A stretch of DNA of 64,000 nucleotides from VRUE01 sp963745915 (GTDB lineage Bacteria; Actinomycetota; Thermoleophilia; Solirubrobacterales; 70-9), in contig CAVUZA010000002.1 of the NCBI GenBank assembly GCA_963745915.1, forward strand, positions 2,108,001 through 2,172,000, written 5' to 3'. The position numbers and the translations under genes are program-made. The notes below the pieces were generated by a model. That model was not told the DNA's origin, searched no databases, and worked only from the letters and a program-made list of their open reading frames with translations. How positions within the stretch are numbered: position 1 is the stretch's first letter; each line of letters starts with the position of its first letter. Shown here piece by piece: positions 25,242-32,642 of the stretch.

Positions 25242-25880
25242 CTAGTCGAAGGCCGCCGCCTTGGCGCTGGGCACCTTGCCGCCGGAGCAGGGGGGTGGGC
25301 CGTTGCCGGGGCGGGGGAGGATCTGGAAATTGGTGACGGCGTGGGTGGGGGTGGTCGAGCCGTCGTTCTGGGCGAGGTTGATCACCAGCCGGTAGAAGCC
25401 GGGGAAGAGGCCGCGGTAGAAGATCTCCGGCTTGGTCGCCGGGCTGTAGCTGCCGGAGGCGCCGATCCGCTCGCCAAGCACGCCGTTGGGGCCGGCGAAG
25501 CGGGGGAAGTCGAAGGAGGCGCCGACCAGCCGACCGTTGCCGAAGGGGCTCTCCAGCGCCCGCCTCAGCTTCACCGGGTCGACGCAGTCGGGGACGCGGT
25601 TGAGGCCGAAGCGGATGTGGCCCTCGCCGAGCTGCGGTTCGCCGCCGAAGTGCCGCGGGGCGAGCTTGAAGTTGTGGACCTTGACCTTGACCACGACCGC
25701 GTGGCTGGCCTGGCGGGCGCCGTTGCGCGGCGAGATCACCTCGATCGAGGGCGCGCCCGGGTTCTCGGCGAGCGCCGCGCGCCCGCGGCCGTCGTCGTCG
25801 CCGGCGCCGAGGGCGAGCACCGCGGCGGCGGCCAGCGCCACCGCGCCGGCGGCGAGCAGGAGGGCGGTTCGGCTCCGCAT
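25242..25880 (-). CDS. Exported or membrane-anchored protein of unknown function
   Basis: A 212-aa protein with a signal peptide or anchor (RSRTALLLAAGAVALAAAAV, residues 2-21), a short acidic linker and an extracytoplasmic domain with two Cys (DCVDPV and the PPPCSG near the C-terminus) and many aromatic strands. No family recognised. ATG 25880 is chosen over the upstream ATG at 25901 because TAGTCT (25889-25894, minus) lies 8 nt before it. It diverges from the GtrA gene with only 50 nt between the starts. Confidence 0.65.
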   Translation of the reverse strand: MRSRTALLLAAGAVALAAAAVLALGAGDDDGRGRAALAENPGAPSIEVISPRNGARQASHAVVVKVKVHNFKLAPRHFGGEPQLGEGHIRFGLNRVPDCVDPVKLRRALESPFGNGRLVGASFDFPRFAGPNGVLGERIGASGSYSPATKPEIFYRGLFPGFYRLVINLAQNDGSTTPTHAVTNFQILPRPGNGPPPCSGGKVPSAKAAAFD

Positions 25881-25916
25881 CGGCGCGAAGACTAAGCCCA
25901 CCGCCTGCCGACCGCA

Positions 25917-25922
25917 TAGGCT
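25917..25922 (+). promoter_or_regulatory. -10 box (TAGGCT) for the GtrA gene
   Basis: TAGGCT ends 8 nt before ATG 25931. The opposite-strand -10 TAGTCT for the divergent gene is at 25889-25894, so two leaderless promoters lie back to back within 50 nt. Confidence 0.5.
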
Positions 25923-25930
25923 TCACCCGG

Positions 25931-26359
25931 ATGAGTCCTGCCGCCGAGTTCGCCTACCGGCTGAGCGCCGCTGCCCGGCGCCCGGCGAGTTGGCTGCAGC
26001 TGCTCAAGTTCGGCCTGGTCGGCGTCTCCGGCTACGTGGTCAACCTCGGCGTCTTCGCCCTGCTCAGCGCCAGCTTCGGCGTCCAGTACTCGCTGGCCGC
26101 GGTCGGCGCCTTCTGCGTCGCGGTGAGCAGCAACTTCTTCTGGAACCGGCACTGGACCTTCGCCGCCGGCCACGGCCACGCCGGCTTCCAGGCGGTGCGC
26201 TTCTTCACCGTCAGCGTCGCCGCCCTGGTCGTCAACCTCGTCGTGCTCGAGCTGCTCGTCGTCGGCACCCCGCTCGGCGAGATCTCCTCGCAGGCGATCG
26301 CGGTCGCGGTGGCGATGCCGTTCAACTTCCTCGGCAACAAGCTCTGGACCTTCGCCTGA
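25931..26359 (+). CDS. GtrA-family membrane protein
   Basis: A 142-aa protein with four predicted membrane helices. LLKFGLVGVSGYVVNLGVF at the start, FFWNRHWTF in the middle and FNFLGNKLWTF at the end are the GtrA/DPMS signature. GtrA proteins are thought to move polyprenyl-linked sugars across the membrane for glycosylation of surface polymers. No glycosyltransferase gene is adjacent, so the pathway is unknown. Confidence 0.85.
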   Translation: MSPAAEFAYRLSAAARRPASWLQLLKFGLVGVSGYVVNLGVFALLSASFGVQYSLAAVGAFCVAVSSNFFWNRHWTFAAGHGHAGFQAVRFFTVSVAALVVNLVVLELLVVGTPLGEISSQAIAVAVAMPFNFLGNKLWTFA

Positions 26360-26382
26360 GGCCGGCGCGGCGCCGACCGCGC

Positions 26383-26388
26383 TAATAT
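26383..26388 (+). promoter_or_regulatory. -10 box (TAATAT), leaderless arrangement
   Basis: TAATAT ends 9 nt before the ATG of the methyltransferase gene at 26398, in an otherwise very GC-rich gap. Confidence 0.5.
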
Positions 26389-26397
26389 TTCGGACCA

Positions 26398-27177
26398 ATG
26401 GAGTCCGCCAGCGCGACAGAGGTGCGTCCCGACTGGTATCGCAGCGCCTTCTCGGCCGAGACCACCGTCGACCGGCCCTGGGCGGACCGCACCGAGGCCG
26501 AAATCGACCGGGCGCTGGCGATGATGCGCCCGCCCGAGGGGGCGCGGGTGCTCGACCTCGCCTGCGGCACCGGCCGCCACGCGATCGAGCTCGCCCGCCG
26601 CGGCTTCTCGGTCGTCGGCGTCGACATCGCCGCCGACCTGCTCGAGATCGCCGCCCGCGACGCCGCCGACCTCGCCGGCGGCGAGGTCGAGTTCCGCGAA
26701 GCCGACCTGCGCGAGATCGAGCTCGAGCCCGAGTTCGACCTGGTGCTCAACCTCAACGACGGCGCGGTCGGCTACTTCGAGACCGAAGCGGACAACCACC
26801 GCACCTTCGAGGTGATCGCCGCGGCGCTGAAGCCCGGCGGCGGCAACCTGATGCAGTTGCCCAACGTCCTCTACGCGGAAGCCCACCTGCCGCAGAAGAC
26901 CTACATCGAGGGCGAGGGGATGGTCGAACTGATCGACCATCGCTGGGACCGGGGCAGCCGCCACTTAGAAGGGTCGACGACCCCGATCGTCTTCGGCGGC
27001 GTGGTCGAGAAGCCGCAGCCGATCCCCTTTCGCCAGCGCCTCTACTCGGTCGAGGAGCTGGGCGAGCTCTACGACTCGGTCGGGATGCGGCTCGCCAACG
27101 TCTTCCGTGGCAACGGCAAGCCGCGGCCGCCGAAGGACAGCCAGTTCGAGATCTTCGTCGAGGGCCGCAGGGCCTGA
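26398..27177 (+). CDS. Class I SAM-dependent methyltransferase
   Basis: A 259-aa methyltransferase. RVLDLACGTGRHAIELA (about residues 51-67) is the SAM-binding motif I, VVGVDIAADLLE is motif II and FDLVLNLNDGAVGYF is motif III. The second half has a long insertion typical of small-molecule methyltransferases. The substrate cannot be inferred. Its neighbours, GtrA and a short hypothetical gene on the other strand, give no pathway. Confidence 0.8.
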   Translation: MESASATEVRPDWYRSAFSAETTVDRPWADRTEAEIDRALAMMRPPEGARVLDLACGTGRHAIELARRGFSVVGVDIAADLLEIAARDAADLAGGEVEFREADLREIELEPEFDLVLNLNDGAVGYFETEADNHRTFEVIAAALKPGGGNLMQLPNVLYAEAHLPQKTYIEGEGMVELIDHRWDRGSRHLEGSTTPIVFGGVVEKPQPIPFRQRLYSVEELGELYDSVGMRLANVFRGNGKPRPPKDSQFEIFVEGRRA

Positions 27178-27185
27178 GCGCGCGC

Positions 27186-27545
27186 CTACCAGTCGCCCTC
27201 CAGCCAGCGCACCAGCTCCTCGGTGCGCCCGCGCAGGTCGGGATCGGGCCCGGCCAGCTCCGCCGTCGCCACCTGCACGGCGGCGCCGAGCGCCAGCGTC
27301 GCCCGCTCGGGGCTGAGCGCGAGCCCGGCCTCGAGCCGGCGCAGCGCCTCGGGATCGCCGCGCAGCGCGACCAGCGCCTCGCGCGCCGCCTCGGGCTCCG
27401 CCTCGACGATGTCGACTGCCGTCTCCACTGCGTTGCGCACACGCTCCGCAGGGGGGCCGGCGGCGGCTGCCTCCAGCGCACGCTCCACCATTCGTTCGTC
27501 CAAGCGACCGTCGAGCACAGCCACCGGTTCTCTACCCTCTGACAT
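27186..27545 (-). CDS. Helical hypothetical protein
   Basis: A 119-aa acidic, Ala/Glu/Arg-rich, probably all-helical cytosolic protein without a recognised domain. On the minus strand a near-perfect ribosome binding site AGGAGG stands 7 nt before the ATG, unlike the many leaderless genes nearby. It converges with the methyltransferase gene and diverges from the LeuRS-like gene. The 171-nt gap to that gene holds a GC hairpin (CCCCGG...CCGGGG, about 27575-27602) and no other gene. Confidence 0.6.
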   Translation of the reverse strand: MSEGREPVAVLDGRLDERMVERALEAAAAGPPAERVRNAVETAVDIVEAEPEAAREALVALRGDPEALRRLEAGLALSPERATLALGAAVQVATAELAGPDPDLRGRTEELVRWLEGDW

Positions 27546-27716
27546 GTTGGGACCTCCTCTTCAGGTCTCGGCCGGGCCCCGGGGTGTCGCAAGCACCGCC
27601 GGGGCCGCGTTTTGAGAGTCTGCGAGTTTAGACTCGACCCAAGACGATAAGCGCCCGACTTCCAATGGTCAAATATTCCCGCATTAGACGGGAGGGGCGG
27701 GCAAGGGACCGAGGCG

Positions 27717-29865
27717 ATGAACGACACTGGAACCAGCTACGAGGCGGCCGCGATCGAGGCCGAGCGCCAGGCGGCCTGGGCCGAGGCCGGCGCCTACGCG
27801 ACGCCGCAGCCGGCGGCGGGCCAGCGGGCGGTCTACATCAAGCCCTCCAGCCCCTTCACCTCGGGCAAGCTGCACATGGGCCACGTCCGCGACTACGCGA
27901 TCGGCGACGCCTACGCCCGCTTCCGCCGCGCCCGCGGCGACGCGGTGCTCTTCGGCTTCGGCTTCGACGCCTTCGGCCTGCCGGCCGAGATGGCGGCGAT
28001 CGAGCGCCGGGTGCCCCCGGCGGAGTGGGTGCGCGAGTGCGGCGAGCGGATGCTCGAGCAGATGAAGCGGCTGGGCTTCTCCTTCGACTACGAGCGCGTC
28101 TTCTACAGCTCCGACCCCGGCCAGTACCGCTGGTCGCAGTGGCTCTTCCTCACCCTGCTCGAGGCCGGCCTGATCTACCGCGACGACGCCACCGTCGACT
28201 GGTGCGACCACTGCCGCACGACGCTGGCCGCCCTGCAGGTCGAGGACGGGCGCTGCTGGCGCTGCCACAACGAGGTGCGGCTGATCCGCCGCCCGACCTG
28301 GTTCCTGCGCATCGTCCCCTACCTGGAGGAGAACGACCGCCGGCTGCCGGGGCTGGAGGCGCACTGGGACGAGATTCTCGCTCTCCACCCAGCGCTACAT
28401 CCTCGGCCGCAGCGACGGAGTCGAGGTCGAGCTGGAGGGCCCCGGCGGCGAGCCGCTGACCGCCTTCAGCCCGCACCGCGAGGCCGCCGCCGCGGCGAGC
28501 TTCGTCCTGCTCTCGCCGCGCCACCCCGAGGTCGACCGACTCGCCGGCGCCGACGAGGCGGTCCGCGCCCGGCTCGACGAGCTGCGCTCGGGGGGCTGGG
28601 AGCGCAGCGCCCGCGACGCCCGCTCGGTGCCCCTGGTCGACACCGGCGCCGACGCCCGCGCCCCCTGGAGCGGGGCGAGCCTGCCGCTGCTTGTCTCGCC
28701 GCTCGCCGACGCCCGCTACGGGCCGACCGCGGCGCTCGGCGTGCCGGCCGCCGACGAGGCCGACGCGGCGCTGGCCGAGCGGGTCGAGCGGGTGGGGGAG
28801 GGGGCCGCCGGGGGCGGCTCGCCGAACCTGCGCGAGGCCGTCCGCTACCGCGCCGCCGACTTCTCGATCTCGCGCCAGCGCTTCTGGGGCACGCCGATCC
28901 CGATCGTCCACTGCGAGTCCTGCGGCGCCGTGCCCGTGCCCGAGGAGCAGCTGCCGGTCGTGCTGCCGGCCGACGTCGAGCCGACCGGCGAGGGCAACCC
29001 GCTGGCCGAGAGCGCCGCCTTCGCCGAGGCCCCCTGCCCGCGCTGCGGCGAGCCGGCCCGGCGCGAGACCGACACGCTCGACTGCCACTTCGACGCGCTC
29101 TGGCTCTGGGTGCCCTCGGCGGTGCCGCCCGAGGCGCGCGCCGAGCACATGTTCGACCACCCCGACCTGCGCCGCTGGCTGCCCTCCGAGCGCCTCGTCG
29201 CCGGCTCCGACAGCGGCGGCTTCGTCTTCGACCAGCGGGTCGTGACCAAGGCCCTGCGCGACATCGGCCCCTTCGCCTTCATCGAGGAGGGCGAGCCCTT
29301 CACCGGCTGCACCTTCCACGAGATGGTCGTCGCCGAAGACGGCAGGAAGATGAGCAAGCACCTGGGCAACACCGTCGACCCCGACGAGCTGGTCGCCGAG
29401 TACGGCGCCGACACGGTGCGGCTGGCGATCCTCTACGCCGCCGGGCCGGCGAAGACGCTGAAGTGGAACGACGGGGCGCTGCGCTTCGCCAGTCGCTTCC
29501 TGCACAACGTCTGGACTTACACCCACGAGCGCTTCGCGGCGCTCGGCGAGGCCCCTGCCGACGCCGAGGCGGAGGCCGACACCGAGTTCATGCGCGAGCG
29601 GCTGCGCAAATGGTGCGACAACGGCCTGGCGCGGATCGAGGCCGACCTCGAGCAGCTGCAGATGCACAAGGCGGTGCGCGACCTGACCCGCCTCTTCGAG
29701 CGCATCCAGGACTTCGAGAAGCGCGTCGTCAAGCGGCGCGGGCAGCTCAGCCGCGCCGACGCCGAGGCCCAGGCCGAGGCCCTGCGCGAGCTGGCCGCGG
29801 CCCTGGCCCCCTTCGCCCCGCACGCCGCCGAGGCGCTGGCCGAGCGCATGCGCGTCGCGGTTTGA
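27717..29865 (+). pseudogene. Leucyl-tRNA synthetase paralogue, frameshifted and C-terminally truncated
   Basis: A class I aminoacyl-tRNA synthetase close to LeuRS: HIGH motif HMGH in KLHMGHVRDYAIGDAYARF, the pocket FGFDAFGLPAEMAAIE, zinc-like CDHC/CWRC cysteines and the RQRFWGTPIPI block. The KMSKS motif appears as KMSKH. The first ~220 residues are in one frame; from about 28375 the protein continues (STQRYILGRSDGVEVE) in the +1 frame, consistent with one extra base in GATTCTCG. The protein also ends soon after the anticodon-binding helices, lacking the LeuRS C-terminal domain. It is either a decayed second LeuRS or a divergent paralogue with a sequence error. Confidence 0.75.
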
Positions 29866-29892
29866 CAGACAAAGAGATTTATACAGAAATAC

Positions 29893-29920
29893 TTGACTGT
29901 TTCGGGGTAGCACTTAGAAT
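29893..29920 (+). promoter_or_regulatory. Promoter (TTGACT-16-TAGAAT)
   Basis: TTGACT at 29893-29898 and TAGAAT at 29915-29920 with a 16-nt spacer, 8 nt before ATG 29929: a near-consensus housekeeping promoter with leaderless output. The stretch AGAAATACTTGAC around the -35 recurs at the next promoter (30794). Confidence 0.75.
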
Positions 29921-29928
29921 CGTCGGCG

Positions 29929-30759
29929 ATGGCAGCAGAGGGTGCCATTGCCTTCGACCCAGTCGCACTGGATGAGGCCGACAAGGCTCTCTGGGACGAC
30001 GTCTGGGATACCGCCTGCGACGACGCAGCCGTGGAGATGGGGATCGAGAAGGAGTGGTTCGGGTCGCTGCTGGCTGGGGTGGTCGCCGAGGAGCAGGGCG
30101 AGCCGGGGCTGAACTTCATCCTCGGGGCCGCCGGCGAGCCGCCCGAGGAGCGCCGCCACCTCGAGCAGGCGGTGCGCTGGGTCGAGAGCCACGGCGTCGA
30201 TTACCGGGTGCCGATGATCCCCGGCCTGAGCGGCGTCGCCGAGGCCGAAAAGTGGTTCTTCCGGCACGGCAACTCGCGCCTGCAGGGGCCAGCGCGCCTG
30301 GTCCGCGACGGCTCCCACCCGGAATTCGCCCCGCCGGCGGTCGAGGTGCTCGAGCGGCGGCCGAGCGAGGACGAGTACTTCGGCGTGCCGCTCGCCGAAA
30401 GCCTGCGCCTGCCCAGCTGGGCCTCGAACTTCTTCCTCGGCCTGCAGGGGAAACCGCGCTGGCGCTGCTGCTGCGCGATCGACGGCGACGAGGCGCTCGC
30501 CTACCTGGCGATGATCGTCGACGAAGGTGTCGCCGAGCTGATCCTGGCTTCGCGGCCGAGCGCCCGCGAAGCGGACGGGCTGGACGCCGTCCTCTACCGG
30601 GCGCTGGCCGACGCCGCGTCGGCCGGCTGCCGGATGATCGCCGTCGCCGAGGCCGGCTCGGCGCCGGCGGTCTCCGACCGCGAGGCGCTGCTGCGGGCGG
30701 GCTTCGAGGAGGCGTTTGGCTGCTTCACCTGGCAGCCGGGCGTGCCGGTCACGATCTGA
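29929..30759 (+). CDS. GNAT-like N-acetyltransferase, divergent
   Basis: A 276-aa protein. The C-terminal half (about residues 160-270) has a GNAT-like strand pattern (AYLAMIVDEGVAELI, then a helix, then ALLRAGFEEAFGCFTWQ), but the acetyl-CoA loop is weak. The N-terminal half is acidic with several Trp and may be a second, degenerate GNAT fold. The function is unknown. ATG is supported by the strong promoter immediately upstream. The next transcription unit starts 35 nt after its stop. Confidence 0.6.
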   Translation: MAAEGAIAFDPVALDEADKALWDDVWDTACDDAAVEMGIEKEWFGSLLAGVVAEEQGEPGLNFILGAAGEPPEERRHLEQAVRWVESHGVDYRVPMIPGLSGVAEAEKWFFRHGNSRLQGPARLVRDGSHPEFAPPAVEVLERRPSEDEYFGVPLAESLRLPSWASNFFLGLQGKPRWRCCCAIDGDEALAYLAMIVDEGVAELILASRPSAREADGLDAVLYRALADAASAGCRMIAVAEAGSAPAVSDREALLRAGFEEAFGCFTWQPGVPVTI

Positions 30760-30793
30760 GCCGCGGCGGCGCCTCGTATATACGCAGAAAGAC

Positions 30794-30822
30794 TTGACCA
30801 CTGCAGGTGGACGTGTTATACG
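30794..30822 (+). promoter_or_regulatory. Promoter (TTGACC-17-TATACG) with no coding gene directly downstream
   Basis: TTGACC at 30794-30799 and TATACG at 30817-30822 with the ideal 17-nt spacer. It is preceded by AGAAAGACT, like the promoter at 29893. Transcription would begin near 30829, but the next convincing gene starts about 480 nt later. Confidence 0.7.
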
Positions 30823-30828
30823 TACTCC

Positions 30829-31140
30829 AGCTGACGATCAAATGCGCCTGCGGAGAGGTGGGAATCCCAGTCAGGGGCGACTCGCCTTGCGATGGCAAAG
30901 GAGTACCAGTCATGAGTCGAGATGTTGGCCGATTCGGGAGTACTAGGGAGGCGACAGTGTCGTGTGCATTGCCCCACCTCCAGTACGCGACGCTGCCCGG
31001 TACCGCGGCCACTTCGCCCATCCACCTCTGGCAGACGGGCCCCCGGAGAGGGGGGGCGGCCATTAACAGGGCCGTAGCGCCGATCGACAGCTGGGCTCGC
31101 CCCGCGGACTGCTGACACCGCCGGGGCGGGCCCCGTTCTT
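30829..31140 (+). ncRNA. Structured RNA of about 310 nt upstream of thrC (unassigned)
   Basis: Between a good promoter and a GC hairpin ending in GTTCTT there is no coding signal but much complementarity. GAGGTGGG near 30857 pairs with CCCACCTC near 30973. Inside it CCTTGC-GATG-GCAAAGG makes a hairpin, AGTAC pairs with GTACT around GAGTCG/CGATTC, and CGACA-GT-GTCG makes another. CTGCC...GGCAG encloses GGTACCGCGG (30999-31008), similar to the T-box signature, but the base before GGTACC is C instead of the expected T. It could be a T-box-like leader of thrC or a stand-alone RNA. RNase P, tmRNA and SRP signatures are absent. The 551-nt gap before thrC is otherwise explained only by the promoter and short leader ORF described at 31196-31317. 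Confidence 0.55.
31095..31140 (+). terminator. Terminator-like GC hairpin ending the structured RNA
   Basis: Bases 31095-31107 (GCTCGCCCCGCGG) pair with 31118-31131 through 13 base pairs with one bulge, followed by CCCGTTCTT. A competing short hairpin GGGG-CGGG-CCCC (31123-31134) directly before GTTCTT excludes the long one, so two alternative structures are possible. Confidence 0.55.
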
Positions 31141-31195
31141 CACCCGAATGCATGCGGGCACGCGGGTGAAGGGCGTGCCTATTGCTAAGAATTTC

Positions 31196-31224
31196 TTGAT
31201 CGATCGGCCTCGCCCTGCTATACC
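31196..31224 (+). promoter_or_regulatory. Promoter for thrC (TTGATC-17-TATACC)
   Basis: TTGATC at 31196-31201 and TATACC at 31219-31224 with a 17-nt spacer. It lies after the terminator-like hairpin, so thrC can be transcribed independently of the upstream RNA. It ends 9 nt before the ATG of a 27-codon leader ORF. Confidence 0.65.
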
Positions 31225-31233
31225 GGTGGGCCG

Positions 31234-31317
31234 ATGGGGAAGCGCCGAACAGCTGGGCCGTGCGACGGCCGCCGGGGTCGGGGAGTACCCTGCCTGAGGG
31301 AGAGATCGCGATGCTGA
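31234..31317 (+). CDS. Possible 27-codon leader ORF overlapping the thrC start
   Basis: ATG 31234 opens a short Arg-rich frame (MGKRRTAGPCDG...) that ends in TGA at 31315-31317, just across the thrC ATG at 31311. The ATG sits 9 nt after the -10 box, so it would be read from a leaderless end. It contains one Thr codon only, so it is not a classical attenuator peptide; translational coupling is more plausible. Confidence 0.35.
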   Translation: MGKRRTAGPCDGRRGRGVPCLRERSRC

Positions 31318-32612
31318 ACCCCGAGGACCGCACCCGATCCTGCGCGACCGAACTGGTCTGCCGCGACTGCGATCGCCGCTACCCGCTGCTCGACACCGCT
31401 TCCAAGTGCCTGGGATGCGGCCAGGGCCTCGACATCGACTACGACTACGAGCTGGCGACCAAGCGCCTCGGCGAGCTGCCGGTCGACGCGCGCTCGATCG
31501 ACATCTGGCGCTTCGAAGAGCTGCTGCCGATCGTCGATGCCCGCGCCCAGTCGCGGGTCGGCCAGTACAGCGGCCGCACCCCGCTGATCCACGCCAGGCG
31601 GCTCGGCGCCGAGCTCGGCCTGCCCAACCTCTACCTCAAGGACGACAGCACCCAGCGCCCCTCGCTCTCCTACAAGGACCGGGTCGTCTCGATGGCGGTC
31701 GCCCGCCTGCTCGAGCTCGGCAAGGACGAGATCGGCTGCGTCTCGACCGGCAACGTCGGCACCGCGGTCTCCTCGCTGGCCGCCACCGCCGGGGTCGCCG
31801 CCTACGTCTTCTACCCGTCCAACCTGGAGAAGGGCAAGGCGCGCGCCTGCCGGGCGCTGGGCGCCGCCGTGATCCAGCTCGACGGCAACTACGACGAAGC
31901 CAACCGCGCCTGCCGCGAGCTGGCGCTGACCAGCGGCATCCAGTTCGCCAACATCACCCTGCGCCCGTTCTACGCCGAGGGGGCGAAGACGATGGCCTTC
32001 GAGGTGGTCGAGCAGCTCGGCTGGCGCGCCCCCGACCACATCGTGATCCCGGCTGCCGGCGGCACGCTCTCCTCGCGCGTGCACAAGGGGCTGGGGGAGA
32101 TGCAGACGGTCGGCCTGGCGGAGACCGCGCAGACCAAGATCAGCGTCGCCCAGCCCGAGGGCTGCGGCCCGATCGCGACCGCGATCACGGACGGCAGCGG
32201 CGAGATCTCGCCGCAGTCGCCGCACACCGCCGCCCACTCGCTGGCGATCGGCGCCCCCGGCGACGGGCCGCTGGTCGTCGACGCGGTGATGTCGCGCGGC
32301 GGCACCGCGGCGACCGCCAACGACGGCGAGATCTTCGAGGCGATCGACCTGCTCGGCGCCACCGAGGGGATCCTCACCGAGCCGGCCGGCGGCACGACGA
32401 TCGCCTCGACGATGAAGCTCGCCGCCGCCGGCGCCTTCGATCCCGACGAGACGGTGGTCGCGGTGATCAGCGGCAACGGCTACAAGACGCTCGACGAGCA
32501 CCCCGAGAAGCCCTGGCCCGAGATGGTCGCCTGCAACGTCGAGGCGATGACCGAGACGCTCGAAGAGGTCCGCAGCGACGGCGCCGGGATGCGTGCATCC
32601 GTCACCGATTGA
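31311..32612 (+). CDS. thrC: Threonine synthase
   Basis: PLP enzyme that converts O-phosphohomoserine to threonine. The 433-aa protein begins with a small CxxC...CxxC zinc-ribbon-like region (CRDCDRRY, then KCLGCGQG). The PLP lysine is in LSYKDRVVSM and the glycine-rich phosphate site in STGNVGTAVSS. SGNGYKTLDEHP near the end is typical. ATG 31311 is preferred over the upstream ATG at 31260 because GAGGGAGAG precedes it with normal spacing and the protein starts as in relatives. Threonine feeds t6A synthesis and protein synthesis. Confidence 0.88.
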   Translation: MLNPEDRTRSCATELVCRDCDRRYPLLDTASKCLGCGQGLDIDYDYELATKRLGELPVDARSIDIWRFEELLPIVDARAQSRVGQYSGRTPLIHARRLGAELGLPNLYLKDDSTQRPSLSYKDRVVSMAVARLLELGKDEIGCVSTGNVGTAVSSLAATAGVAAYVFYPSNLEKGKARACRALGAAVIQLDGNYDEANRACRELALTSGIQFANITLRPFYAEGAKTMAFEVVEQLGWRAPDHIVIPAAGGTLSSRVHKGLGEMQTVGLAETAQTKISVAQPEGCGPIATAITDGSGEISPQSPHTAAHSLAIGAPGDGPLVVDAVMSRGGTAATANDGEIFEAIDLLGATEGILTEPAGGTTIASTMKLAAAGAFDPDETVVAVISGNGYKTLDEHPEKPWPEMVACNVEAMTETLEEVRSDGAGMRASVTD

Positions 32613-32628
32613 CTCGTCAGTCAACGGC

Positions 32629-32634
32629 TATAGT
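32629..32634 (+). promoter_or_regulatory. -10 box (TATAGT) for the ETF oxidoreductase gene
   Basis: TATAGT ends 8 nt before ATG 32643, giving leaderless spacing. Confidence 0.55.
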
Positions 32635-32642
32635 CCGGGCTG

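Noticed and set aside
30829..31140. RNase P RNA, tmRNA, SRP RNA, or SAM, cobalamin, lysine or M-box riboswitch in the gap before thrC
   Set aside because: None of the conserved signatures of these RNAs was found; only a partial T-box-like motif remains, which is reported as uncertain.
31234..31317. Threonine attenuator peptide upstream of thrC
   Set aside because: The short frame has one Thr codon and no run of Thr or Ile codons, so classical ribosome-mediated attenuation is not supported.
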